Source: Azolla pinnata
Taxonomy: Eukaryota > Streptophyta > Polypodiopsida > Salviniales > Salviniaceae
Assembly: GCA_037176905.1 (NCBI GenBank)
Contig: JBBBWG010030265.1
Coordinates: forward strand, 1 to 44,423
Length of the DNA stretch: 44,423 nt
Direction of reading: 5' to 3'
Shown here: piece after piece, positions 10,561 to 21,900 of the stretch
Layout of the letters: every line of letters starts with the position of its first letter
How positions within the stretch are numbered: position 1 is the first letter of the stretch
Notes under the pieces: generated by a model
Told to the model about the DNA's origin: nothing
Seen by the model: only the letters and a program-made list of their open reading frames with translations
Database searches by the model: none
Program-made: the position numbers and the translations under genes

Positions 10561-11223
10561 GAATGGGCCTTTTTTTTTTATTTCGACCCGAGACACCAAC
10601 TTGGAACTTCGCACCTCCACAATTGGTTGTTTCCTCCTCTAATCACACAAGGAGAAGTCGAGTCGTATGATGATTAACAAGGAACAGGCTGGCAAAAAGT
10701 GACACTGTGGAACTACTTAAGTTTGTAAGCCTCAAAGGGTTAACTAATGGAAGGATATCATCATAGAACATAATAAAGGTGTTTGTGCAAGCATTCAAAC
10801 GTTTGAAACCGAAGATGTTTTGAGAAAGGGAAAATGCACGTTCTTAATCTCATACACGTTTCCTATTTTTGTGTTTTTTTTTCCCCAATACTGACTGCCT
10901 GTTATATAACATACGATGACATGTGATTCGAATCATTATACAGTATATAGACCATGGCCATTTTCCGAAAGTTTAATCTCGATTTATTTTTCTTCCAACT
11001 ATGTTAATCGATTGATTGACTGAACAGTCGCGAATGCAAACGCGTTGGGTATACGTATAAATCTATGGATATTATTTCTAGGAAAACCGAGACAAAAAGC
11101 TACCAAAGGGTAAGCGCATGCCTGTATACATACGGATACGCATATACGTACATGTACGTATGCGTGCGCATACGCGTATATTAGGGTTTTCTGCGTTTCT
11201 CTGCGTTTCTCTGCGTTTTTCTT

Positions 11224-13865
11224 CTACAGGTCGTGGCGGAGGTCGTCGTCGTCGTCGTCCGAGGAGGCGAAGGAGTACTGGATGTAGAGGCTGGAGAAGG
11301 TCGTGGCGCTGCCCCGGCGCAGGCCCTTCGGGACGAAGGTGAAGAGGAGCGTGGCCTCGTCCGCGAGGCCCAGCGCCCGGATCCGGTGGCCGATGTGCAG
11401 GCGCACGTCGGTGGAGTTGAAGCCCTCGCTGAACTGCGGCGCCATGTGGAAGGTGCCGACGAACTCCTCGCAGGCGGAGGGCGTGGAGGCGGAGGCGTTG
11501 GGGAGGTTGAGGAAGACGTCGAGGATGACGGGCATGGCGGAGGTCCAGGAGAGGCCGGCGATGATGAGGCTCTCCTCGGCGGGGGAGCGGGCGACGGCGG
11601 CCATGTCGCGGGCGACGGCGGCGGAGCAAGGCCCTAGGATGAGGTCGGAGGCGTTGCAGAGGCGGAGGTCGTCGTCTGCGGAGGGGGAGGCGGCGCCCGG
11701 CGGGCTGAGGCGGACGGGAGCGCCGTCGAGCAGCCATGGAAGCTCCACTTCCTCGTACACGTACCTTGTTCCCCCCAACGGTTCAAGTCAGTCCTTGGGT
11801 TCAGTAGCAAGGAAAAAAACATGGAAATGGAAAGGGGAAAAAAAGTCTTCTTCTTTCTTGATTGGATCAGATTTCTTCTTCTTGGAGCATCGTGGGAAGG
11901 AAATACAATCTTTCGAACATCTTCCGAAGAGACGGTTGCTAGAATGCCACGGAGCTATACAGGTTCGAACCCGCTCTCTCTCAAGCTTATTTCGATGACG
12001 AATTACGATGCAGATTATTCATAGCTCAACGGCCTTAAAGAGCGAGCGAACGAGCTCTTTTGGCTAGTGTTTGGTTCGGGTTTGAAGGATTCCGAACTGG
12101 TTTAGGTTTCCGACTAATGGGACACTGGCTCTTGGTTCAGCTTGGTTCGAGGTATGTCGATTTCAGTTTATTTTAACCCAGTTAAAACCGCGGCTTTTAA
12201 TGGTTTTGAAACCCTTCATAATTTCCATAGTTTCATTGAATAGTAATTGTTTTTTTCAATTTAAAAGGAAAAAAAAACCCGAGGCAGCAGTCTAGTGTCT
12301 GGCGTTTCACCGTTCAATGCTTCATTGTCTCATCAGTGGGCTCGGTTTCCTTTTAACGGTGAAAGCTCGAATTTTCGGACAAACAGTAGTTTGGTTGGGG
12401 TTGGGTGGTGTGGTTGAATGGTTTAGTCAGGCAGAATGGCCTATCGTTGGGGTTTATATGCTTTTTTTTTCATTAAAACAGCTTAGGTTAAAAGTTTTAA
12501 GATTCAGAATGGTTTGGTTTGGTTCAGTTCAGTCTGGCTGGGAGCAACTCGAGCAAGAGCCCCCGAAGCAGCTGGAGCCGAGTCCCGAAGCCACTGCGCC
12601 GAGCCGAGCCGAACCGAGCCGAACCGAACCGAACCGAACCGATCCGAACCGAACCGAACCGAACCGATCCGAACCGTTCCAAACCGATCCGATCCGAACC
12701 GAAGCGTTGCCGATGACTATGGTGGACATAATACGTACCCGAGCCGCGTGGTGTTGAGCGAGTCCCCGACCTTGACGCGGACGAGCTCGGAGTTCTCGTC
12801 GTAGAAGGCGAACTCGGCGTCCAGGTACGCGGCGTCCTCTATGTCGACGTTCTCCCCGGGGCGGAGCTGCTTCCAGAGCTCCCACAGGCGGTCGAGCTGC
12901 GCGTGGTGCGCGTAGAACACGGGGTCGCGCGCAGCGGCGTAGAAGGACCCCATGTCCTTGCCGCCGACGGCGGTGGCGGAGCCCGCCCACGTGTGGACGG
13001 AGTTGTGGGGGAACTCCTCGACGGTGCCGTAGACGGTGCGGGGCGCGTCGCCCGCCTTGATCGCGCCCCCGAAGAAGCGCTCCCGGCTGTAGGCGTCGCG
13101 CGCCAGCGCGCGGTAGACGTAGGCGGCGTTCTCGCGCAGCTGCTCGGCAGCGGGCCGCGGCTCCAGATTGTAGGCGTAGTCGATGGCCAGAACGGCCGGC
13201 GGGGCATGCTCCGGGTTCCGGTTCGAGTTGTTCAGCGCCGCGAGCTCGTGGTACATCCACGGCAGACTGGCCCCGTCGGGGTGGTCGTAGTTCCAGAACG
13301 GCAGCGCGAAGCCGTCGGCGGCTTCGGCGCCGTCCGCCTCCGCGAGGAGCCTCGCGAGGATGCGCTCGTGGAAGTAGAGGTACCACCTGTGGAAGGGGAA
13401 GAAGAGCCAGCTCCCGTGCGCCACGAAGCGGTACTGGGCCGAGCCCGTCTGGTTGTAGACGGCGTTGCAGTAGGCGCAGTGGATGTTGGCCTGCTGCGCG
13501 AACGAGCGCGGGTCCTCGGGCGGGAGCGCCCTCATGAGCGCGTAAGCCCGTGCCAGCGTTGTGGCATTCGCCCTGTGGGCCGGTGGCCTCACCCTCAACG
13601 AGCCTGTAGTAGTCGTGCTGCTGCTGCTGCTGTCGTTGGGGCGGAACAGGGGCAAGTCTGTTGCAGACCCGGCGCTCACCGGCGGAGCGCAGCAGTTGAG
13701 CACCTCGAGCTCGAGCGCTGGAATGTCCGTCGGCGCGTTGCACGTGCTCATGTCGGGCGATAGCACCCTGCCTTCTTGCCCCTCGGCAGACGAGAAGAAG
13801 AAGAAGGAGGAGAAGAAGAAGAAGAAGAGGAAGGCGATGAAGTCGCGCATCTGCATCGCCGCCAT
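11224..13865 (-). CDS. PPO: Polyphenol oxidase (catechol oxidase/tyrosinase family, type-3 copper enzyme), two exons
   Basis: Exon 1 is 13865-12739 and exon 2 is 11764-11224; the join restores LGYVYEEV and gives 555 residues. The enzyme oxidises o-diphenols to quinones with oxygen. Copper A ligands are His129 (HCAYC), His150 and His159 (PFHRW), and copper B ligands are His287, His291 (HNSVH) and His321. Cys133 can form the usual thioether with His150, and Phe308 sits at the gate position. The YxY motif Tyr377-Val-Tyr379 closes the core. Exon 2 encodes the C-terminal DWL and KFDV-type domains, although KFDV reads ILDV here. The N-terminus is a Phe-rich hydrophobic signal peptide without a plastid transit region, so a secretory or vacuolar route is likely. 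I chose the Met at 13865 because it begins the signal sequence; an in-frame ATG at 14015 would add 50 basic residues. The exons are far richer in GC than the flanks. Confidence 0.95.
11962..11972 (+). other. Isolated box B-like motif in the polyphenol oxidase intron
   Basis: GGTTCGAACCC resembles a tRNA T-loop/box B. No box A or other tRNA arm is seen within 80 bp upstream, so it may be a remnant or chance match. Confidence 0.3.
12598..12706. repeat. CCGAA/CCGAG pentamer microsatellite in the polyphenol oxidase intron
   Basis: About 20 units of CCGAA, CCGAG or CCGAT lie in the intron, about 30 bp inside the 5' splice site in transcript orientation, where the unit reads GGTTC or CGGTT. Related GGTT-rich sequence (TTGGTTC and GGTTTGG) continues across 12060-12540, so much of the intron is a decayed version of the same motif. 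Confidence 0.85.
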
Positions 13866-14527
13866 GGCGTTTGCTTTGCTTCGCTTCGCTTCTTCTGTCG
13901 CAGCCTTCTGCGGAAGCCGCGCTCCGCTTCTGTCTGTCTGTCTGTCTGTCGGCCTCCTTCCTGCTTCTCTGCTTCTTGTTCTTCTTTTAGGCAGCGGAAG
14001 CTCCGTTTTTGTCATTTCGGAAGTGCAGCCTGAGCCTTAAGTAGACCCCTGGCTTTGCGATGACAGACGGCGTGGCGCACATGTCTACGCCTGTGAACAA
14101 TATCGTGGGGGCGCCCTCGGGGCTCCTCTCTTTGTTCCGCCTCCTACAAGAAAAAAAGGCAAAAGGTTGTGAAATCGACGTGCAAGCCATTGTGCACCCC
14201 TGCCTCTTTGCAACCCAGCTGAGACAGACAGGAAAGAAGGAGGTGCCGACTAATCTCTATGGAAGCTTTTATGATTCCTACAGAGGTCGGTCCGGCGAGC
14301 GACCCATAAAGGGGAAGAGGAAAGCCTGCGAACATGACACGATTCGAGCTTTGTGGCTGTTCGTCTGGTGGATCTGTTCCCTTCACAACCTCCAAATCCT
14401 CAACATGCTGAGGCACCAATCAGGGGTCCACGAAAGTGGGTAAAAGGGTCATAGATTGTAGAGAGAAGAAACAAATGGTTACGACGGGCATTTTCTTGAA
14501 TCCGTCAATCTTGGCATTGATATATGA

Positions 14528-14601
14528 TGCTTTTATTGAGAGTTCGACTCAAGACTTCGCACTTACTAAACGGGTGCTCTAACCAACTGAGATATGAAAG
14601 C
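14528..14601 (-). pseudogene. Decayed tRNA-Thr(AGT) copy
   Basis: Read on the minus strand, 74 nt fold as a tRNA: acceptor GCTTTCA with TAAAAGC (one mismatch), a D-arm containing CAGTTGGTTAGAGC, anticodon loop TTAGTAA (anticodon AGT) and a perfect TTGAG/CTCAA T-stem. It closely resembles plant nuclear tRNA-Thr(AGT) as I know it. The anticodon stem has a C:C mismatch plus G:U pairs. The D-stem has a T at position 10 where G is usual. The T-loop reads TCGAACT, which destroys the box B consensus. A pseudogene or a tRNA-derived retroposon head is more likely than a working gene. Confidence 0.75.
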
Positions 14602-14965
14602 TATGTTTTGATTGAATCCAACGAGTTTAAAGCTTTTTTTTTTTTAATTGAAACTTGTGAATATCCATGACAAAAGGCGAATCTCATGCGTGATTAATTG
14701 ACCAAATACTCCTTCTAGTCATGTAATGAGATCAAATAGGTTCTAGTAGAACTGCATCGGCTCATGTGCGAAATCCCATTTGATCCTTCTATGAGACTAC
14801 TTTTTATGTGAACCCACATGAAAGCTAGCACAAGGAAGGAGTTTGGGACACATGCGTCCGATATAAGTTCTGCATGTGTACTGTGTAGAGTTGTAAGGCC
14901 TTGGGTTGTTGGTTTCACTCAGAGTCTGCCTCCAGTTCGAGTATTCCCATCAGCCCTAAAACTCG

Positions 14966-14974
14966 AAACCCTAA
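14966..14974 (+). promoter_or_regulatory. Telo-box (AAACCCTAA)
   Basis: An exact AAACCCTAA lies about 1 kb upstream of the coiled-coil gene's start codon and about 420 bp upstream of its likely leader exon. Telo-boxes are frequent in plant promoters of growth-related genes. No functional claim can be made from one copy. Confidence 0.35.
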
Positions 14975-15389
14975 ACCAGTGCAAGGCCATTCCAGAGAAC
15001 CTCGCAAGCCGCTTATCAGGCCGATTGTCGATCGAGACACACTGTTAGGACCTCGTAACCTTAATCATCGCGAGAGAAACAATGAATATGTACGCATTAT
15101 ACGAGCCCCAAACTCTCCGATCGAACCCACTCGCGATGGTCTGCTTCGCTTCGCTGGATTCGCAGATTATCGTCTGACATATATGCAAATGGGCATATAC
15201 AACACACATTGGATGCATCTATGCAACGTACACATACCGTACACGTACATGTACCGTCCATATACGTACGTTACACACATGCTTCTGCAATACGTATCCG
15301 GGCATATACGTATATACGCATGCGTGTACGTATGTATATACACGTGTTTATTTGTGTGTTTTTTATTGTATTTGTTTTTTTTTTACTTT

Positions 15390-15509
15390 CAGCAATTTCT
15401 CTTCTTCAACACTGCCACAATTTCAACCTCTTCCTTCGCTCTCTGCTCTGCCCAAATTAGGGTTCCTGTCGCGGTCTCCATCCGTCTGTCTGTTCCTTTC
15501 CGGTCTCAG
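15390..15509 (+). other. Probable 5' UTR exon of the coiled-coil gene
   Basis: A CT-rich leader containing AAATTAGGGTT ends in TCTCAG followed by the donor GTATGC at 15510. The coding start is 436 bp downstream, so a leader intron is likely. The transcription start and the acceptor upstream of 15946 are not resolved. Confidence 0.4.
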
Positions 15510-15945
15510 GTATGCCTTCTCTTTCCCTCCCTCCCTCCCTCCCTCTCGTTGTCGATCCCATTTTCCGTTGATTTATTTGTTTGTTTGTTTGTTTGTTTGC
15601 TTGCTTGATCGTGGACCTCTCCTCCGGGATCCCTCCTCCCAAATCAAAAGAGAAGAAAATAAGAACTTCATCCACGTACCTTTTCTCCTCGGATTTGTTT
15701 GTGCGTGTATCGCCCTCACCGGAAAAATCAGGCAGATCGGTGATGCAAAGAGGCTTTTTTACTCTTACGCAGATTCGGAGTCCGGGATCTCTCGATATCC
15801 TAGATCAAGGAAGAGCTAGGGTGTCGTGCAATAACTGGATTCCGCTCGATTTCGATGTCACTCGACTTTACTTCTTTCGGAGAGATTCTATTCTGATCGA
15901 TGATGCTGTCATTAGGATAGCTGGACGAGAGGAAATTGAATCGTC

Positions 15946-18900
15946 ATGGACAAAAGCAAGCATAAGGATGGGCTGTTGGCAGCAGGCAAAAAAAGGGTTT
16001 GTGATTCTTAAACCTTTCATGAAAGAACATAGAGAGAAATGTGATTAACAGAATGCATTTTGGAGTTTGATACAGATCTGGCTTGTCATCCTTTTGACTC
16101 TTTCTGTTTGTTCTCTTTCTCATAATCAAGATAACATGGAGAGAGATGTGGTTATTAGAACAGAAGTTGGATACAATCTGGCTGCCGTCATTTTTATTTT
16201 TTCAGCCTGTTGTTTTGCTCGTACTCAAGAAAATCGTCCAGAAAGCTGTGGTTAATAGAATGCTTTTTGGAGTCCGATACAGATCTGGCTGGCTGTAGCT
16301 GTTTTGCCACCAGAAAATTTGTTTGAGTGATCTTCGCATCTTAATGAATCTCTTAGTGGTGTTGTTCCTGGCAAAAAGATTGTTTTTATACTCATAACCG
16401 TTCTACTCTACATTCAGTTATGGTATTAGTGGATTTCAGTTCAGGATTTTATTTATCATAAGCATGCAGATTGTGAGGTGATATATGATGTCTGTTGTAG
16501 AGTTTAATCAAAGTTTGGTTATGGTTTTGCTTCATGCAAAAAGCCTGGTAATGCTCTGGTGGAAGTGAATTGTCAGGATAGTGGTCTGTTGTATTGTCAA
16601 CAAAATGGTATGAAAAAACGTTGTCCATTGTGAACAAGTCGTACACATTTGTGCTTATGTGTCTAGATTTGATGATTTACATCTTAAAAAATCAGAATAA
16701 TCTTAATAGTCATAACAAACAAATGGGTATTATCATGGTTTTTGACCTCTTGTAGATATTTTATGCACATGCATTCTCTTGTAGGTATATGCAGTTTCTG
16801 GATTTTTATTTCATACTTGTTCGCAATCTCTTTGATCATAAAAAAATAAGGAGTTGACCGTGACATGATTGTGGCTGGTTTTTGTGCAGCTAGAGCAGTT
16901 CCGTCAAAAGAAAAGTAAAGGGAGCTCTTCGAAAGCCCCCAAAGTGGGAAATGATAACGTCGAGATTGATTTGGAAGCTGGCATTGGGAAGAATCCAGTG
17001 GGAGGAAAAACTGATAGCAACAACTCTAGATCTGCAAAGGACTCGGTAGCAAAAGATCTAATTTCAGTCAAAGAAAACCAGTTTGAAACAGGACAAAGAT
17101 CCGAAGTGTATCCAACACATCCATCAGACCTCAGTATTCAGCATACTTCATCTGAGGTTTCTGATTCAGTTAGCCCTGTACAGATCACTAGAACAGATGC
17201 TTCGGCAATTTATGAGGTTGGATATCTTCACAGCGTGGGCCGGGAGGATTTTAATTCGAGTTCAACAGGGAATTCTTCTGAAAGCGTTAGCACTCTTCCA
17301 TTATCTGGTGATATACCCCAGGATAGCAGGGTTTCAATATCTCTGGATCTCACAAATGTGGCTAATATTCAAGAAGTTCCCAGTCTGATATATGGGAATG
17401 ATAGCCTCGGGTTAAGCAGTAGAGTCAAGCATGCTGAAGCCGAATCCATTGATCTTGTTGACAATACTTCAGCAATAGCAGAGATGAAGGAATATGTGGT
17501 AGTAGAAGCACGAATGGACTCTAGAATGTCAGATGTAGATGAGGTCAATGTGCCTCAAAATGAGGTTGAAGATAGGATACATGTATCCAATGAAGAAATG
17601 TTGGACAACAACATGGCTGGTCCTTCTCAAAGTCAAGTTCATGGTGGAGATACATTAGAGCCTGAATTGAGTTTTAACAGTCGCATGAGTACTGCAGACC
17701 TCCCAACCACGGATCGAGACAATCCTCAAGGTACAGAAAAATACAATCAAGGATTATTACCAGGAAACAGCTCTGAAGATAGATTATCATTTAATCCTCT
17801 AAATTCAAGCGTGAAGATTGATGGCAATGATCATGAAGAGGTTCCCTCTAATCAGTTCCAGGAAAGTCTTCAAAGGTGCAAAGAGGAACACACTTTAAGT
17901 CCTCCAATTGGTCCTGGAGTAAGAATAACCAGAGAATCTTTAAATGTAGAGGGTGATAATTTCTCTCCTGCAGAGGGCACAGCAGCAATACATGATGAAG
18001 AACACTCACCAGAATCAGGATCTAATTCTGGCGAATGTTCTGAGATCACAACAGCAGTACATGATGAAGAACATTCAGCAGAATCTGGATCTGATTTGGC
18101 GGCCATCGGATTACCTGTGGATCCGGTTGGTGCTTTGAATTCACAGCCCAATGATAATCATGATGTCATTGAAGTAGGAATAACTGGAGAATCTTTAAAT
18201 GTAGAGGCCAATAATAATTGTTCCCCAGTTGAGCTCACAGCATCAGTATATGATGAACGGTCTTCAGAATTAGGACCTGATTCAATTATTGGTGCACCTG
18301 TGAATCCTGTTGGTGATTTGAACTCAGAGCCCAATGATAATCATGACCTCATCCCTTCTTCCGAATATACTGAGAATGTCCTTCAAGTACAGAGTGATGA
18401 AGGAAGATTAGAACTTCAAGTTGGGTCTCAGTTGGAATTGAATGATGAAGGTTCCTTATACGTTAGTGAAGTTCCAGCACCAATCGTTTATCCAAATTTG
18501 CATCAGACAGAAATCAGATCTGTGCAATTAGAAACAGATCTGGAGGTTTCTGAAGGGTGTGAAAAGGCAATTATAGAAACCTGTGAAACATCAGAATGTC
18601 TCACTTTAGGCAAACAAACTGATAGCGTCATAGAACATGATGAACTGAACAATTTGAGTCGAACAGGGGTTCTAGATACGAGTACTGTACTCGAGAAAGA
18701 AATCAATCAGATACACAGTGAAGAAAATGTGCAGATTATAGGAAGTGATGTATCGACCAATGTTGCTGGGTCCCTAGGCCTGATAACAGACAATTTGAAT
18801 ATGGATGGGAGTGCTGAAAAGCTGATTGAAAATGTAGATTCCATTCTTGAATCCACTGCTGGAGATAGCTCTGGCAGCATAGAATCTTGCAAGGATGCAC

Positions 18901-21900
18901 AATTAAATGTTCGTGTAGGAGAATGTATCATTTCTGAAGCGATGATGCCTAATTCAGATGTATATGTTACAAAAACCTGTGAAAGGATTGAGCCAACGAA
19001 TATATCTGAAGAAATGATTGAAACTAGTTTGTCTTCTGAGCTTGTGAAAAATGATATAGTGGCAACCAAGTCTACAGACATAGCAGACACATTGAATGCA
19101 CCGGATGTGCTGGATCTATCAGTTAATAACACCAAAGAAGCACAATCCCATTCTGAACAGATGGTGGTAAGTGTTGAATCTGTGGTTGTTGAGGCTGTTC
19201 AGAGGTTGCATTCTAACAATGAAACAGAAGAGAAAGGTGTATCTTTTGTGGAGCAGGAAACAGCGTCTATTACTCGAGAGGAATTTCAAAGTAGTGATAC
19301 TGTTCCAGCAGAAATAGAACTTAATACGAGGTTCCACGCACTTGAAGATGTAGAACCTCTCAAAGATTTAGGAGTTATGTCTGTGAGTGGCACTGAGTTG
19401 TCAGCCACTGGAGACATTTTAAATGCAAATACCTCAAAGCTTTCTCCAGATGAAGGAGAACGCCTATTGAAGATGGAGTCTGGGTTTAGTGTAGCAAACC
19501 CCCATACAGCAGATCCTATTAATAACACTAAAGAAGCACAATCCCAATCTGAACAGATGGTGACAAGTGTTGAATCTGTGGTTGTTAAGGCTGTTCAGAG
19601 TTTGCATTCTAACAATGAAACAGAAGAGAAAGGTATATCTTTTGTGGAGCAGGAAACAGCGTCTATTACTCAAGAGGAATTTCAAAGTAATGATACTGTT
19701 CCAGCAGAAATAGAACTCAATACGAGGTTCCATGCACTTGAAGATGTAGAACCTCTCAAAAATTTAGGGGCTATGTCTGTGAGTGGGACTGAGTTGTCAG
19801 CCACTGGAGACATTTTAAATGCAAATACCTCAAAGCTTTCTCCAGATGAAGGAGAACAGCTATCGAAGATGGAGTCTGGGTTAAGCGTAGCAAACCCCCC
19901 TACAATAGATCCTATTGAAGGGAACACTGATTTGCAGCTTTCGGATAAGAAAAATGCAATTGAAGAGAGAATTGATGAACAAATTTCTTCAGCAGAATCT
20001 TCTGAAATCAGGGTCAGCCATTTGCTGCCACAAATTCCAAGTAGTGACTCTGCCAGTCAAATTTTCTGTGAGGGGGAAAGAAGTATTTATGCAAATGTTT
20101 CCAGCTTCAGCATTGAAGATGGATCATCACAAAGATATGGCAGTACAAAGCATGATTCAAATCTTTCTCTTGTGGATACAGAGGACAGCATAAAAATAGG
20201 TATTTCTCCTTGCGCAAGGGAATACAATGCAGATGTTAATTTAACCAACCTGACAGATGCTCATGTAAGTGAGCAGAAAGCTAGCTCGTCTGAGGGCCCA
20301 TGTTCCGGTCATACAGACTTACATGAGCGCAGTTTAAAACCTGAACTGCAAGAATCAGAATCTTCTTTGCTAGATTCAAATAAGAACAGCTTGTCTTTAT
20401 GCGCTCAAGAAGAGAAGAAGGTAAAACCTCATTTGATTATTACCATGGTATTTTCTTTTTGTAAGATACCTGAGATCATTGAAGCATAGAGAAGAAATAC
20501 CTTAGGAATGTGTCTAGTTTATATGTGTGAAATGGAAATAACCACCTAGAAGAAATGCTGTTTATCGTTGTGTATGAAGGTGTCTTACCCTCATGCCGAT
20601 ACACCTAAATACTTCTTCCGATGTATATCTTTAATATCTTTGAAAAGATTAGAATCTTATCTATTATAATGAATGCTTTCTGTTTATACTTTATGATGTT
20701 ATGAATAGACATTCATACGTATACAATGGTAGAGAAGGGGATCTAGGTGCTTACCCTGTTATGTAAAAGTATAGTACAGTGAACAGCACATCGATGACCT
20801 TGACACCAATTTGCCTACTAAAATATTGCTCGTGCATTTGATTAATTTTGTCTCTTAACGTATAAGCCTGAACCTGAGAATAGATTACGTTATGTGGTTG
20901 CAAGGATAATTTTATCTTTCCATAAACAGCCACTGAATATTATTAGAAGGTTGTGAAAGTATTGCAGTGAGTCATTTCACTTACGTATGAACAAAAGATT
21001 TCCAATATCTCATAGCATTGATTGTTATGTATGCTAATTGTTTGTTAGTGAAGCACTTTGCTAAGCTATGTTTGACTACTATCTAGATATTAGTTCAAGA
21101 GATGATGGGTTTGATTAGGGAAACCAATACTGTGTTACAGACGAGAGAGGCTGAAAAGGAAGGACTCCAGGTCAAGCTCAATGATGGAGCTGCAAAAATA
21201 ACTGATGAGACAGAGAGTATTTCGAAGGTACTAACGCATGTGGTTGGACGTCTGCATTATCTTGTTCATACATGGGTACGTCCTCTAGAGCAAACTAGTA
21301 AGGTATCTCAGGAAGCACTGCTATCTTCTGTTTGCCTAGATATTCTAGAACAGGACAGCGATAACTGGATTAACACATTGCAAGAAAGCCTAGAAGAAAG
21401 GAAACAGACGGAAAGCACGATAAGACAGCTACAAGATGAATTATCTAGGAGAGAGACTCATATAGCAAGAGCCACTGCAGACTTTATTGAGCTTTCCCAA
21501 AATTATGCTGACCTGCAAAAGGATCTAGATGAGAAGGAAATGAAGGAAAAAAAAGTAAGACAAGAGTTTGCTGAGCTCTCCCAGAACTATGAGGATTTAC
21601 AAAAGAATCTAAAGGAAACAATGAAGATGGAAAAGGAGGCGAGAGAAGAACTGAGCACACTATCCCAGAACTATGAGGATTTACAAAAGAATCTAAAGGA
21701 AACAATGAAGATGGAAAAGGAGGCGAGAGAAGAACTGAGCACACTATCCCAGAACTATGAGTGCCTGCAAAAGGATGAAGCAGAAAAGATGCAGATGAAA
21801 ATACAGCTAAGCCAGTGGGAATATTTATTATCAGAGAGAGATGCTGACATTGAGAAACTTTCCAATCAGGTTTCTGAGCTTTCCCAAAATTACAATCTAG

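Larger units (their letters stand above)
8296..11223. other. Region between the BBR/BPC start and the polyphenol oxidase stop
   Basis: It holds the BBR/BPC leader and promoter (minus strand, to the right of 8295), microsatellites, an inverted repeat and the 3' UTR of the polyphenol oxidase. At 8553-8735 three degenerate tandem copies (starts about 8553, 8619 and 8676) share GGATTTACTT, CAAACAAA and TTGGAAC blocks. Between about 9760 and 10140 lies an AT-rich stretch with repeated ATTAATCGA-like pieces and no gene. About 11118-11180 is an alternating CATACG/TACGTA tract. No protein gene was found here. Confidence 0.6.
13866..15945. other. Divergent intergenic region between the polyphenol oxidase and the coiled-coil gene
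   Basis: About 2 kb is shared by two divergent promoters. It contains a (CTGT)n run (about 13931-13950), a decayed tRNA-Thr copy (14528-14601), a telo-box AAACCCTAA (14966-14974), a CATACG/TACGTA alternating tract (about 15190-15345), a (CCCT)n run (about 15523-15544) and a (GTTT)n run (about 15572-15600). No protein-coding gene is supported here. Confidence 0.6.

Noticed and set aside
10454..10642. 62-codon frame across the inverted repeat
   Set aside because: It reads through both hairpin arms and has no similarity to a known protein; the structure is better explained as a foldback.
12529..13763. Long Arg-rich and Val-rich frames overlapping polyphenol oxidase exon 1
   Set aside because: High GC content removes stop codons from the other frames. 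The copper-ligand motifs are only in the frame annotated.
15352..16048. Frames of 155 codons around the leader of the coiled-coil gene
   Set aside because: They cross the CCCT and GTTT repeats and the likely leader intron, and conflict with the well-supported MDKSK start at 15946.
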